Assembly: GCA_964565415.1 (NCBI GenBank)
Contig: CAZMEX010000006.1
Location: forward strand, 29,051 to 93,050
Length of the DNA stretch: 64,000 bases
Reading direction: 5' to 3'
Source of the DNA: JAIOSM01 sp964565415
GTDB taxonomy: Bacteria > Desulfobacterota > Desulfobacteria > Desulfobacterales > Desulfobacteraceae
Below the pieces are notes generated by a model. It made no database searches and was not told the origin of the DNA. It saw nothing but the letters and a program-made list of their open reading frames with translations. Positions 1 to 9,020 of the stretch are shown in pieces (the first letter of the stretch is position 1; each line of letters starts with the position of its first letter). A program made the translations under genes and the position numbers.

Positions 1-703
1 TAAGATTAAAATGTGAAAATTCCCCATGATATACTGACATAATATATCGGGCGATCTCCAGGTCTTCAGGGTAATCTATGTCAATTTCAAAAAGCGAGGA
101 TTCCAATACAAATGGAAAGATTTTCCTTCCAAAAAAAGAAGGAGTCATAAAAGATGTTTCCGGTCTAAATATATAAAAAGACCCTGTATTCTTATAAAAA
201 TCGGGCTCATTATTTCTCTTCCTTGGTAGAGAAAATTCAGGTACGAATTCTTTATTAATAATTTGTCCTCTTAACTCATCAATCTTTGTTACACTAAAAA
301 GGCTATCATACTCAGGATATTCTATCATTGCTTGAACTGCTCTTGTGATATCTTGTATCATTCTTAATGGATGAGTCGGTTGAAGCAAAATAACCAGATC
401 AGGAAAACCGACCTTAAGAGAGCCTATAGTTTTATAAGAGTGAACCAGAACATCCTGATTGCTGATATCTGATTTTGATAATTCTTTGGGACGATGTATC
501 TGTTTTGCACCTAGAGAAGCAGCAAGTTCCAAGACCTGTTCATCTTCACTTGATACATAGGTATTGCAGATTAATGAAACCTGCTTTGCAATTTCAATGG
601 AATAATAAATCAATGGATATCCACACAAATCAACAACATTTTTCTTGGGTAATCGCTGGGATGTCATCTTTGCTGGAATTATAGCAACTATATCTTGCGA
701 CAT
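1..703 (-). CDS. neuA: CMP-nonulosonate (NeuA-type) cytidylyltransferase, 3' end cut by the window
   Basis: The product would activate a nine-carbon sugar acid (sialic, legionaminic or pseudaminic type) with CTP to a CMP-sugar for glycan assembly in the cytoplasm. The first 234 codons are open with no stop before the window edge, so the gene is partial. Residues 8-21 carry the family signature IPAKMTSQRLPKKN, the nucleotide-binding loop of CMP-NeuAc and CMP-Kdo synthetases, and further on LLQPTHPLR and FEIDIDYPEDLEIA match the sugar-binding and metal-binding segments of NeuA/PseF proteins. It starts two bases after the stop of the aldolase gene, so it is the last visible member of the nonulosonic acid operon. 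Which sugar it activates (NeuA, LegF or PseF) cannot be told from the sequence. Confidence 0.85.
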   Translation of the reverse strand, partial: MSQDIVAIIPAKMTSQRLPKKNVVDLCGYPLIYYSIEIAKQVSLICNTYVSSEDEQVLELAASLGAKQIHRPKELSKSDISNQDVLVHSYKTIGSLKVGFPDLVILLQPTHPLRMIQDITRAVQAMIEYPEYDSLFSVTKIDELRGQIINKEFVPEFSLPRKRNNEPDFYKNTGSFYIFRPETSFMTPSFFGRKIFPFVLESSLFEIDIDYPEDLEIARYIMSVYHGEFSHFNL

Positions 704-705
704 TG

Positions 706-1623
706 TTATTTTTGTCTCATATTATACTTTATCATATTATATTTTTCCATGGCATGGTCAATCTGTCTCTTCTCCTCTCTGTCAAGTTTGCGGTATGGAA
801 AATGGCAGAAATCGTGTTGAATTATACCGAGTCTTTTTAAAATATATTTCTCTTCTGCTGCGTACTCCCCGTTATCTGGTGCTGTATTAGGGATATCAGC
901 ATGAAATGAGTTCCAGCGTCTTTGAATTTTTTCTGCATTTTTTTTATCCCTTTGATTAAAAGCAGTATACAAATCATTAAACATATCTGGAAAACAGCAT
1001 GCAGCGCTTGCTGTAACAGCCCTGGCACCCAACTCAAGCCAAGTGTAAAATTGACTGCCACCAGCACCCATCACCTGGAAGCTGTCATCATCCAAAGTCA
1101 AAAACTGCTTCATTTCATCGTGGTTATATCCACCAACCTTTATCCCCAAAATATTGGGGTGACTTTTCAATGAAGCTACCACATCAAAGGATAAAGCCTT
1201 GCCCCTTTTAATGTTATGATAAAGATATATAGGAAAGGAAGATACGTCAGCATAGGTGTTCAGCATATAGATTAATTGAGTATCACCGATTTTCAGATCT
1301 TCGGGAATGTAATGGAAACCATGAATATTTGCAGTTTTAACTTCCTTAAAAAGATCAAACACATTCCTTGGCGCCATGCTGGAACACCCGGCAATGATTG
1401 GAACCCTGCCTTTATTAGCCTCGGATACGGCAAAAATCATATCAACCCGTTGTATGTGGTTCAGCAAAAATTGTTCACTGGCCGATCCAAGTATGTACAG
1501 AGCAGCTGCATCACTTTCAACAAGGTATTCCACCAGTGATTCACACGATTTTATATCAATATCTCCATTTTGTTTTAATGGTGTTAAAACAATAGGAACA
1601 ACGCCTTTAATCTGTGTTACCAT
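706..1623 (-). CDS. DapA/NanA-family class I aldolase or lyase
   Basis: A 305-residue TIM-barrel protein of the dihydrodipicolinate synthase/N-acetylneuraminate lyase family. The Schiff-base lysine is K162 in GIKVGG, the G-x-x-x-E pyruvate-binding loop reads GSASE (residues 46-50), and the usual tyrosine region reads YLYHN (133-137) rather than the common Y-N-x-P. Family members condense or split pyruvate and an aldehyde. Its place between a methyltransferase and the CMP-sugar synthetase suggests action on a nonulosonic acid or on a precursor aldehyde rather than lysine synthesis. A weak AAGGG Shine-Dalgarno site precedes the ATG. Substrate is unknown; a sialic acid lyase that degrades the pathway product would be odd inside a biosynthetic operon. 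Confidence 0.8.
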   Translation of the reverse strand: MVTQIKGVVPIVLTPLKQNGDIDIKSCESLVEYLVESDAAALYILGSASEQFLLNHIQRVDMIFAVSEANKGRVPIIAGCSSMAPRNVFDLFKEVKTANIHGFHYIPEDLKIGDTQLIYMLNTYADVSSFPIYLYHNIKRGKALSFDVVASLKSHPNILGIKVGGYNHDEMKQFLTLDDDSFQVMGAGGSQFYTWLELGARAVTASAACCFPDMFNDLYTAFNQRDKKNAEKIQRRWNSFHADIPNTAPDNGEYAAEEKYILKRLGIIQHDFCHFPYRKLDREEKRQIDHAMEKYNMIKYNMRQK

Positions 1624-1638
1624 AAATAACCCTTGATA

Positions 1639-2493
1639 CTATTTTTTAAAACACCAAATTAAAAATGCCTGCCCATAGCCTTCCTGACACAACCAGGGGT
1701 TTTTATTACTCTTTTCTTGTCTTTTCAGTAAAATTTCCTGGAAATGCTCTACCAGGACATTTTCACTTTTTAAAGGTAACAATGTAAATGGGAAATCAAT
1801 TGAATGAGAAATCATTGGAAGAGGATAAACACCTGACGTATTAATGTTTTCAACATCCAGTTGTTCAAGGATTTCAACATACCTGCTGGAATTTGCATCG
1901 GAGCGGAATATAGTCTCTTTCCCACGGAGGTTTTGTATATGATCGCCTACTGCCCCTTTAAGAACGTCATTAATCCAATTAAAATCTTTTTGAATATTGT
2001 CTGTGTATTTGGGAACAACATATCCAAGAAAGAGACCACCATTAGATAAAACTCTTATCTGTTCCTTTACAGGAATTGTAATATTTTCAAAATGCTCAAG
2101 TAAACCAATGGAAAATACCACATCAAATGTTCCCTCATTATAGGGTAAATCCATTGCATCCCCGACAGCAAATTTACCCTTCAGCTTGTTTACAGCAAAT
2201 ATTTCCTTAGATGTCTTAAGTACATTAAATGAGGTATCAAGTAGTGTACAGTCAAATCCATGTTCTGAAAAATATGCACTCATACTGCCACGCCCACATC
2301 CAACCTCCAGACAACTGGTCATGTTTTGGTTCTTGCCCATAATTTCCTGAAACAACAACCAGTGATTCCTAAAAGCCAATTGAATCTGGTTTATGGGGTC
2401 ATCCTTTGTCCAATGTATATAATAGGTTTCTGCCCTGTTTTTCCAATTGTCATCAAATGCGGTTTTATCGCCTTTTTTTAATCTATTCGGCAT
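1639..2493 (-). CDS. SAM-dependent methyltransferase, class I (UbiE/Methyltransf_11 type)
   Basis: A 284-residue soluble protein. The SAM-binding motif I reads EVGCGRGS (residues 63-70), followed by an acidic residue D86 that would bind the ribose, GDAMDLPY (111-118) and LLEHF (131-135), the normal order for class I methyltransferases. It overlaps the upstream dehydrogenase by 11 bases and sits among sugar-acid genes, so O- or N-methylation of a nonulosonic acid or another glycan residue is the natural guess. Nothing in the sequence fixes the acceptor. The C-terminal half (after about residue 180) has no motif I recognise. Confidence 0.8.
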   Translation of the reverse strand: MPNRLKKGDKTAFDDNWKNRAETYYIHWTKDDPINQIQLAFRNHWLLFQEIMGKNQNMTSCLEVGCGRGSMSAYFSEHGFDCTLLDTSFNVLKTSKEIFAVNKLKGKFAVGDAMDLPYNEGTFDVVFSIGLLEHFENITIPVKEQIRVLSNGGLFLGYVVPKYTDNIQKDFNWINDVLKGAVGDHIQNLRGKETIFRSDANSSRYVEILEQLDVENINTSGVYPLPMISHSIDFPFTLLPLKSENVLVEHFQEILLKRQEKSNKNPWLCQEGYGQAFLIWCFKK

Positions 2494-3457
2494 AATCTTT
2501 CTTCACAAAAAATTGTTTTGTTTTTTCAGCAATGAAGATTTCAGTGTTGGACATAGCTTCCTTTGTACAACCTCCGATATGAGGGGTAATAATTAAATGT
2601 CTGTTTTTTTTTGCATACTTAATAATTGCTTTATTAAAAAAATCATGGGTTGATTGTTCTCCGGCTAAAACATCCAGTGCTGCACCGGCCAGGTGCCCTT
2701 TTTCCAATGCCCATATGAGGTCATTTTCCGAAATTAGTTCCCCTCTTGATGTATTCACCAGGTATTTACCCTTTCCCATTTGGATGAAGTCATCTCGATC
2801 AAGCATATTTTTATTTTCTATTCTGTAATCAACATGGATGGATATGATATCAGTTTTAGAAAGTAACTCTTCTTTTTTACATTGAATCACCTCTGATTTC
2901 AAAAAAATATCTCTATCCACAAAGGGGTCACAGGCGAAAACCGACATGCCAAAGGCTTTCGCATATTTTACCATATGCTGTCCAATACGACCGAAACCGA
3001 GCAGTCCCAAAGTAAGAGCACTAAATTCCCGCCCGCAATACAAATCTCTGTTCCACTCATTCGCACTCACTACAGAATGTATACCTGGAACTATATTCCT
3101 TACAAGTGCAAGTATTAAAGAGAAAGCAAGTTCGCTGGTAGAATGAATTGTATCAAGAAAATTTGTTTCTCCTTTTAAACTAATTATCTTAATCTTATTT
3201 TCTTCACAATAGGTTTGATCAATGTGATTTAGGCCAGTTGTGGGGCTGACAAGAATCCTAACATTTGGAAACTTGGACAACAATCGGGAATCCAAAAAAT
3301 AATTCAACCGACATACAATTATTGAAATTTCATCTTTTTTTTGCCAGTCAGAAGGTGTATTGTTACAGCAATAAACTGCTCCTATTTCAGAATAAATTTT
3401 TAATGCACGTTGACTATAATTTGAAGCTTCTATAATAAGAATACGCTCTTTTGACAT
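2483..3457 (-). CDS. D-isomer-specific 2-hydroxyacid dehydrogenase (SerA-like)
   Basis: A 324-residue NAD-dependent dehydrogenase. The Rossmann fingerprint G-x-G-x-x-G is at 154-159 (GFGRIG), and the catalytic triad of the family is intact: R238 (in NTSRGE), E267 (in LDVLAGE) and H293 (in TPHIGG). The protein lacks the ACT domain of regulated phosphoglycerate dehydrogenases, and its position between neuC and a methyltransferase makes serine synthesis unlikely. It probably oxidises or reduces a 2-hydroxy/2-keto acid in the glycan pathway. The following methyltransferase gene overlaps its end by 11 bases. Substrate unknown. Confidence 0.85.
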   Translation of the reverse strand: MSKERILIIEASNYSQRALKIYSEIGAVYCCNNTPSDWQKKDEISIIVCRLNYFLDSRLLSKFPNVRILVSPTTGLNHIDQTYCEENKIKIISLKGETNFLDTIHSTSELAFSLILALVRNIVPGIHSVVSANEWNRDLYCGREFSALTLGLLGFGRIGQHMVKYAKAFGMSVFACDPFVDRDIFLKSEVIQCKKEELLSKTDIISIHVDYRIENKNMLDRDDFIQMGKGKYLVNTSRGELISENDLIWALEKGHLAGAALDVLAGEQSTHDFFNKAIIKYAKKNRHLIITPHIGGCTKEAMSNTEIFIAEKTKQFFVKKDYAE

Positions 3458-3480
3458 GGGAATAATTATCTATTTTTCTC

Positions 3481-4629
3481 CTAATAGGTCATTTTTTTTT
3501 TATTTAAAATATTAACCTCTGATAATTTTTGAGCGATTCTCAGTCCTGCGTCACCCTTGCCAAAAATTTTTTCACTTTTATATTTCCCATTTTGCAATTG
3601 GGTTTCAATAGCTGCCTGTATTTTCGCTCTGTCATAATCTGTAAATATTACATTTTGACCATGTTCTCGTCCTTCCTGGCGATCACCAACAATCACTGAG
3701 GGAACCCCAAGATGTGATCCTTCCCTGATAAAAGAAGATGAATTTCCAATGGAGCAGGCAGCATTGTTTAATACCCGTGCATAATCATCAGGAGAAAAAT
3801 TACGATAATAGTGAAATGGTTTATCTTGATTCCTCTCTCTGAAAAGCCGGATCCCTTTGGAAATATCATCAGTACCAGCATCAATATTCGGCCAAAGTAC
3901 TATTTTTTGTATATTATCAATTTTATCAAGGGCAAAAAGTGTCTCATTGATCTGATTCAATCCTTGACCATAACTAGTAGTCACCGGGTGTTGCATCATA
4001 AGAAGATACGGCTTTTCCCAATCTATAGGGTGCCCAACTCCACCATAATGCCTCATTATGCTGTTATCAATAAGCAACTCCTCATTGACCAAGATATCCA
4101 TTGCCGGGCATCCGTAATTAAAAACTGAACAAGGATCTTCACCCATTTTTAAAATTCTGTTTCTGGATTGTTCAGTCGCAGGAAAATGAATATCAGATAG
4201 CTTAGTAATGGAATGTCTTACTCGTTCATCAATATTTCCAGTTATTTCCCCACCTTGCAGGTGTGCCAGAGGAATATTAAGATAAGTAGCAGCAATAGCG
4301 GTTGACATGGTTTCAAATCGGTCGGCAACAGTAACGATAATATCTGGTTTAAGGTCTTCAAATGCGGTTGAAAGTTCTACTATACCTAAACCTACAGACT
4401 TAGCCTGCGTGGAAAGGGTTTCTCCTTCAACAATATAATAAATTTTCCTTAGAGCTTCAAATCCATCTTTCTTGATTATATCTGCTGCTTTCCCAAAACG
4501 ATACAATAATGTTGATGCACCAATAATCAATTGAATTTCAAGATTCTTATGGTCTTGAATAGCTTTCATCAGATACTTTACACGACCATAATTTGCTCTG
4601 CTCGCAACAACAACACAAACTTTTCTCAT
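3481..4629 (-). CDS. neuC: UDP-N-acetylglucosamine 2-epimerase, hydrolysing (NeuC/LegG type)
   Basis: A 382-residue GT-B-fold epimerase that would release a ManNAc-type sugar from a UDP-HexNAc, the step feeding a NeuB-type synthase. The N-terminus reads VVASRANYGR, the form found in NeuC rather than in the non-hydrolysing WecB epimerases. LQGGEITGN, the HPVT motif and the C-terminal UDP-binding GNSSSFIREG follow in family order. It overlaps the upstream neuB-type gene by the ATGA tetranucleotide, so the two are translationally coupled and very likely act in series. Whether the substrate is UDP-GlcNAc (NeuC) or a diacetamido-trideoxy sugar (LegG) is not decided by sequence alone. Confidence 0.88.
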   Translation of the reverse strand: MRKVCVVVASRANYGRVKYLMKAIQDHKNLEIQLIIGASTLLYRFGKAADIIKKDGFEALRKIYYIVEGETLSTQAKSVGLGIVELSTAFEDLKPDIIVTVADRFETMSTAIAATYLNIPLAHLQGGEITGNIDERVRHSITKLSDIHFPATEQSRNRILKMGEDPCSVFNYGCPAMDILVNEELLIDNSIMRHYGGVGHPIDWEKPYLLMMQHPVTTSYGQGLNQINETLFALDKIDNIQKIVLWPNIDAGTDDISKGIRLFRERNQDKPFHYYRNFSPDDYARVLNNAACSIGNSSSFIREGSHLGVPSVIVGDRQEGREHGQNVIFTDYDRAKIQAAIETQLQNGKYKSEKIFGKGDAGLRIAQKLSEVNILNKKKMTY

Positions 4630-5657
4630 AACAAATCCGTTTCATTCAAAAAATCAAACTTATTCTTATCAAACTTGAGTTTTTTCCCGATAACATATTT
4701 AAATTGTTGGGCAGGTATACCCTTGCCCGATGGTTTCTTAGCTTCAAGATCATCAAATGTAATCACATTTCCCTTCTTTAGCTTTCTGCTGACAGCCAGA
4801 CTTTTTCCAAACATTGTCTTTAATTCAAAAAATCGAGAATCATCATTTTTATCAACCACACATTTCAAGGATGTCTCAATAAACCTAACCCCCTCTACCA
4901 TCTGGGAAAGCTCATGCAAAGTCAATGATGAAGTAGAATCAGGTCCAAACATCATTTTATCAAAAGCCACATGCACTTCTATAATCTTAGCACCAAGTGC
5001 AACTGCGGCAATTGAAGGAAAAATTGTTCCAGAATGGTCAGACAACCCCACAGAACAATCATATCGTCTTTTAATATCATTGATAACATTCAGCCCAATT
5101 TCATCTGGCATAGCTGGATACTTGGTAGTGCACTGTAATAATGATATTTTGTTATCATATGACTCTAAAAAAGACATAACCCTATCCAATTCTTGAAAAC
5201 TGCTCATACCAGTTGAACATATTATCTCCTTACCAGTTTTTGCAACTTTTTCAAGTAGAAGTAGGTTTGTTATTTCCCCTGACCCAATTTTGTATTTTTC
5301 AATCCCGGTTTTTTCTAAAAGATCCACAGCAGCTATGGAAAAAGGAGAGCTCATAAATATCAATCCAACATCAGCACAATGCTGCTTAATATCTATCCAT
5401 TGATTAAGAGAGAACTCCATCCGTTTCCAATAATCAAAACGGGTGTTGTCTTCATATGAAAAATTAACTCTAAATGGCTCAAACTGGCTGCTTTCTGCAT
5501 CTGCGATGTGGGTTTGAAACTTTATTGCATCAACGTCTGTTCTCGCCACAGCATCAATATATGAATGCAGAATACCAATGCTCCCGTCATGTGCCTGTGC
5601 TACTTCTGCAATGATAAAAACCTCAGACTTTTCATTCACATTTGATACAATTGCCAT
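4626..5657 (-). CDS. neuB: NeuB-family nonulosonic acid synthase, divergent paralogue
   Basis: A 343-residue protein with an N-terminal TIM barrel (about 10-270) and a C-terminal SAF antifreeze-like domain (about 285-343). It would condense phosphoenolpyruvate with the ManNAc-type sugar from the coupled neuC product. The manganese-binding histidines are present as H208 (GLSDHSG) and H229, but the second lies in EVHVAF where most family members have EKHFT. The downstream GPD motif (238-240) is kept. This is the second NeuB-type synthase of the cluster and is clearly different from the pseI gene at 6835. It overlaps neuC by four bases. The product is likely a sialic- or legionaminic-type acid. 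Confidence 0.85.
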   Translation of the reverse strand: MAIVSNVNEKSEVFIIAEVAQAHDGSIGILHSYIDAVARTDVDAIKFQTHIADAESSQFEPFRVNFSYEDNTRFDYWKRMEFSLNQWIDIKQHCADVGLIFMSSPFSIAAVDLLEKTGIEKYKIGSGEITNLLLLEKVAKTGKEIICSTGMSSFQELDRVMSFLESYDNKISLLQCTTKYPAMPDEIGLNVINDIKRRYDCSVGLSDHSGTIFPSIAAVALGAKIIEVHVAFDKMMFGPDSTSSLTLHELSQMVEGVRFIETSLKCVVDKNDDSRFFELKTMFGKSLAVSRKLKKGNVITFDDLEAKKPSGKGIPAQQFKYVIGKKLKFDKNKFDFLNETDLL

Positions 5658-5729
5658 AAAATAATTATTCCTTATTATTGGAAGTTGTCAGCAAATCTAA
5701 GCTAAGCATATTAATGGTATTTTTATCCC

Positions 5730-6827
5730 TCAATTCAAATTATTCAAACAGTTCTGGATATGTAAAATATCATTTTCCTGCATGCCAGGCCAAAGAGGTA
5801 GTGATATTATATTTTTATAGGCATCTTCTGCCACAGGGCAGAATCCTTTTTTATATCCAAATTTCTGCTTATAAAATTGATGTAAATGTACTGGCATATA
5901 ATGGACATTCACTCCTATTCCATCACTCTTAAGTTTTAAAAGAATATTTTCTTTATCAGCAACGCGCACAACGTAAAGGTGATAGACATGTTGTACTTCC
6001 TGCTTGACTTTCAATGGTTCAGCTATTTTGTTTTCAACAAAAAAGTGGTCATAACTTAAAGCAATTTCCTGTCTGCGCTTTATCCATTCCGACAATTTTT
6101 CAAGTTGGCTTATTCCCAGAGCACATTGAATATCAGTTATTCTGTAATTATACCCAAGACCAACCATTTCAGAATGTCTGGTTATGCCATGATTCCTGAA
6201 CAGATACATTTTTTGGGCATACTCTTTATTATCTGTTACAATCATACCACCCTCTCCGGTTGTAATGTGTTTAACCGGGTGGAAGCTGAAAACAGTCATG
6301 TCTGCTAAAGTACCTACTTTTCTTCCTTTATATTCGGCTCCAATTGCATGGCAGGAATCTGCAACCAGTGCAAGACCATATTTGTCTGCAATGTGGCGCA
6401 GTCGATCCCAATCACAGGGCTGTCCAGCATAGTCAACTCCTATAATAGCCTTTGTTTTAGAATTAATTAAAGCTTCAACTTTTTCAGGATCAATGAGCAG
6501 GGTATCAGACTCAACATCTGCAAGAACTGGAGTTGCTCCTGAAAAACAGACACAATTTGCAGTGGCAACAAATGTCATTGACGGAACAATTACCTCATCG
6601 TTCCTGCCAATATCCAGAGCATACATTGCACAGTGCAGAGCAGCAGTACCACTGGACACTGCCACACCATATCTTGTGCCTGTATATGTACAAATTGCTT
6701 TTTCAAATCTGTCTATTACAGGACCGGTTGTCAGATAATCTGAACAGAGTGCCGAGCAAACTGCAGCTATATCATCTTTATCAATGATTTGATGACCATA
6801 GGGGATAAAATGTGAACCAGGTTTCAT
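5730..6827 (-). CDS. pseC: DegT/DnrJ/EryC1 sugar aminotransferase, PseC-like
   Basis: A 365-residue PLP-dependent aminotransferase. The Schiff-base lysine is K186 in FHPVKHITTGEGG, the form typical of PseC, which makes UDP-4-amino-4,6-dideoxy-N-acetyl-altrosamine from the 4-keto sugar. Other family marks are SSGTAALH (58-65), where phosphate binds, and VADSCHAIG (155-163), which stacks on the cofactor. It lies seven bases downstream of pseI, as in many pseudaminic acid clusters. PseB, PseG and PseH are not in the window and would have to be encoded beyond position 1 or elsewhere. A LegC-like or other amino-sugar role is the main alternative. Confidence 0.85.
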   Translation of the reverse strand: MKPGSHFIPYGHQIIDKDDIAAVCSALCSDYLTTGPVIDRFEKAICTYTGTRYGVAVSSGTAALHCAMYALDIGRNDEVIVPSMTFVATANCVCFSGATPVLADVESDTLLIDPEKVEALINSKTKAIIGVDYAGQPCDWDRLRHIADKYGLALVADSCHAIGAEYKGRKVGTLADMTVFSFHPVKHITTGEGGMIVTDNKEYAQKMYLFRNHGITRHSEMVGLGYNYRITDIQCALGISQLEKLSEWIKRRQEIALSYDHFFVENKIAEPLKVKQEVQHVYHLYVVRVADKENILLKLKSDGIGVNVHYMPVHLHQFYKQKFGYKKGFCPVAEDAYKNIISLPLWPGMQENDILHIQNCLNNLN

Positions 6828-6834
6828 GGATAAA

Positions 6835-7878
6835 TTATTGAATCAACTCCCATCTAAGTGCTGTACCTCTTTTTACACTTTTTTTGATCTTCTTTCCCAG
6901 GACTGTATCAAGATACTTTGGTTCAAGCCCTGAATTGGGTCTTATTGAACGTATATTATCTTTAGTCAACACATCTCCTGCCTTCATATTTTTGGTTATA
7001 TATAGTGACCGCCTGAATTTTAAAAAAGCTTTCTCTTCTTCTGTGGGTCCATAGGTAATCTGTCCAAGTGCTTGCCAGGCGCGCTTAGTCTCTTTAACTA
7101 AATTTTTCATCTCCTGGGGTTCAAGGGAAAAGGCTGAATCAACACCGCCATCGGAGCGTTTGAGCGTAAAATGCTTTTCAATCACTGTGGCACCTAAGGC
7201 AACGCCTGCCACAGAGACTCCAATTCCTGTGGTATGATCTGAAAGACCAACCTCACACTCAAAAAGCCCACGCATATGTGGTATTGTAGTAATATTTGTA
7301 TTCTCAGGGGTAGCAGGATATGTACTTGTACACTTTAGTAATACAATGTCATTGCAACCATTAGCCCGGGCAATTTTTATTGTCTCTTTAAGTTCGGTAA
7401 CAGATGCCATACCCGAAGAGATCAGCAGAGGTTTACCAGTATTTGCAACTTTTCTAATCAGGGGAGTATCAATATTTTCAAATGATGCTATTTTATAACA
7501 TGGGACATTCATATTTTGTAAAAATTCAACTGCAGTATCATCAAAAGGGGTGCTAAACGCTATAAGACCAAGCTTTTCTGCCAGGTCAAAAATGGGTTTA
7601 TGCCACTCCCACGGAGTATGTGCTTCTTTATATAAATCATATAAAGAACGCCCTTTCCATGGGTTTGACTCTTCGGAAATGAGAAACTCATCTTTGTCCA
7701 AATCAAGGGTCATGGTATCAGGTGTATAGGTTTGAAGTTTAATAGCATCCACTCCTGAATCAGCAGCTGCCTTGACGATTCTCAATGCTCGATCAAGGGA
7801 TTGATTATGATTCCCTGACATTTCAGCTATAATAAATGGCGGGTGTTCTATGGTAATCTGTCTGTCTGCTATTTTCAT
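6835..7878 (-). CDS. pseI: Pseudaminic acid synthase (PseI, NeuB family)
   Basis: A 347-residue PEP-condensing synthase. The start IIAEMSGNHN and the active-site segment GGVDSAFSLEP (244-254) are the forms typical of PseI and differ from the sialic acid synthases. Metal ligands H215 (LSDHTTG) and H236 (EKHFTL) are in place, and a SAF domain occupies roughly residues 285-347. Product is expected to be pseudaminic acid or a close relative, formed in the cytoplasm. It follows the GT4 gene with no gap and precedes pseC by seven bases. Confidence 0.9.
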   Translation of the reverse strand: MKIADRQITIEHPPFIIAEMSGNHNQSLDRALRIVKAAADSGVDAIKLQTYTPDTMTLDLDKDEFLISEESNPWKGRSLYDLYKEAHTPWEWHKPIFDLAEKLGLIAFSTPFDDTAVEFLQNMNVPCYKIASFENIDTPLIRKVANTGKPLLISSGMASVTELKETIKIARANGCNDIVLLKCTSTYPATPENTNITTIPHMRGLFECEVGLSDHTTGIGVSVAGVALGATVIEKHFTLKRSDGGVDSAFSLEPQEMKNLVKETKRAWQALGQITYGPTEEEKAFLKFRRSLYITKNMKAGDVLTKDNIRSIRPNSGLEPKYLDTVLGKKIKKSVKRGTALRWELIQ

Positions 7879-9015
7879 CTATGCTTTGCTCTGGAATAGT
7901 TTCAAATAATCGTTAGCTGCTTTTTGCCAGGAAAAATCTCTTTTTGCTGTTTGCCTTGCATTCTCACCAGTTTCAGATAATAATTTTGAATCATTCATAA
8001 TCTCTGTAAATATTTTTTGCAGCTGATTGCTATCCATTGGATTAAATAAAAACCCATTTTGCCTGTCTTCTATAATGTCTTTGTTTCCAGCAACACTGCT
8101 TGCAATAACAGGCAGACCACATGCCATTGCTTCTAAAACTGCATTGGGCATTCCTTCATTAAACGAAGGGTTGATAAAACAGTCTGCCCGGTGGCAGAGA
8201 GATAATATCTTATGTTTGTCAACCCAGCCATACCAAGTAATACAGTCAGATATTTCAAGTTTCTCTGCGTATGTTTTAAGCTTATTCTCCAAGGGTCCCT
8301 TACCGGCGATATGAAGTTTTATCTCTTTTTCAGTATTGTTTTTCAACACTGAAATCTGGTGTAAAAGAAATAATAAATTCTTCTGCTCTGACAGTCTTCC
8401 TGTAAAAAGAAACTCAAAGTATTTACTCTTTTTTTTTTGCAGCGATGGTGTAAAAAAATCAGTATCGACCCCATTGGGGATAACTGATATATCAACTTTA
8501 TCTGCCTTTTGTGCAAGAAATCTTAATCCGTTGGAGTTGGCAATGACTGACTTACTTTTTCTGTATATCAAACGTCTCAATGGCATAAGCAACCTGTGCA
8601 TTCCATCAAGCTTTTTCTCATTACCAGGGACATCTCCGCCCCGGAGGGAAGTAATATAAGGAATATTAAACAGTAAATTTGATAATAACCCCAAAGGTCC
8701 GCAGGGAAAAGAGAAAAAAACAATAATCCCTTTGGTTCTATGTTTAACTATAATCCAGGGTAGAAAAAAAAATGCTGACACAATAAACAAAAGCATTTCT
8801 AAAATATTTGACTCAGATGTTTTTTTTCTTATTGCCGGGCACCTGAAAACTGTCATCTCTTCTTCAAGACCATAGCCCATATTTTTTTTATACCCTGATG
8901 TCAACACAGTAATACTATTACCCATTCTGGCAAGTTCTTTTCCTATATTCCATGTTGCGTTTGATGCACCTGCTCCCAGAGGTGGGAACTCATAATTGAT
9001 CAGTAAAATATTCAT
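7879..9015 (-). CDS. Glycosyltransferase family 4 (GT-B fold)
   Basis: The frame is open from 9036, but the start chosen here, 9015, gives the family N-terminus MNILLINYEFPPLGAG and removes the overlap with asnB (378 residues). Both possible starts have weak ribosome sites, so this choice rests on family fit. The C-terminal nucleotide-sugar domain shows FTGRLSEQKN, then the E-x7-E retaining GT4 motif in NEGMPNAVLEAMACGLPV. The product would transfer a sugar from a nucleotide donor during assembly of the surface glycan on a lipid carrier at the inner membrane. Donor and acceptor are not predictable. Confidence 0.88.
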   Translation of the reverse strand: MNILLINYEFPPLGAGASNATWNIGKELARMGNSITVLTSGYKKNMGYGLEEEMTVFRCPAIRKKTSESNILEMLLFIVSAFFFLPWIIVKHRTKGIIVFFSFPCGPLGLLSNLLFNIPYITSLRGGDVPGNEKKLDGMHRLLMPLRRLIYRKSKSVIANSNGLRFLAQKADKVDISVIPNGVDTDFFTPSLQKKKSKYFEFLFTGRLSEQKNLLFLLHQISVLKNNTEKEIKLHIAGKGPLENKLKTYAEKLEISDCITWYGWVDKHKILSLCHRADCFINPSFNEGMPNAVLEAMACGLPVIASSVAGNKDIIEDRQNGFLFNPMDSNQLQKIFTEIMNDSKLLSETGENARQTAKRDFSWQKAANDYLKLFQSKA

Positions 9016-9020
9016 CAAAG

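Noticed and set aside
4531..5196. A 221-codon plus-strand frame
   Set aside because: It is the complement of neuC/neuB, which have clear family motifs; the plus frame has none.
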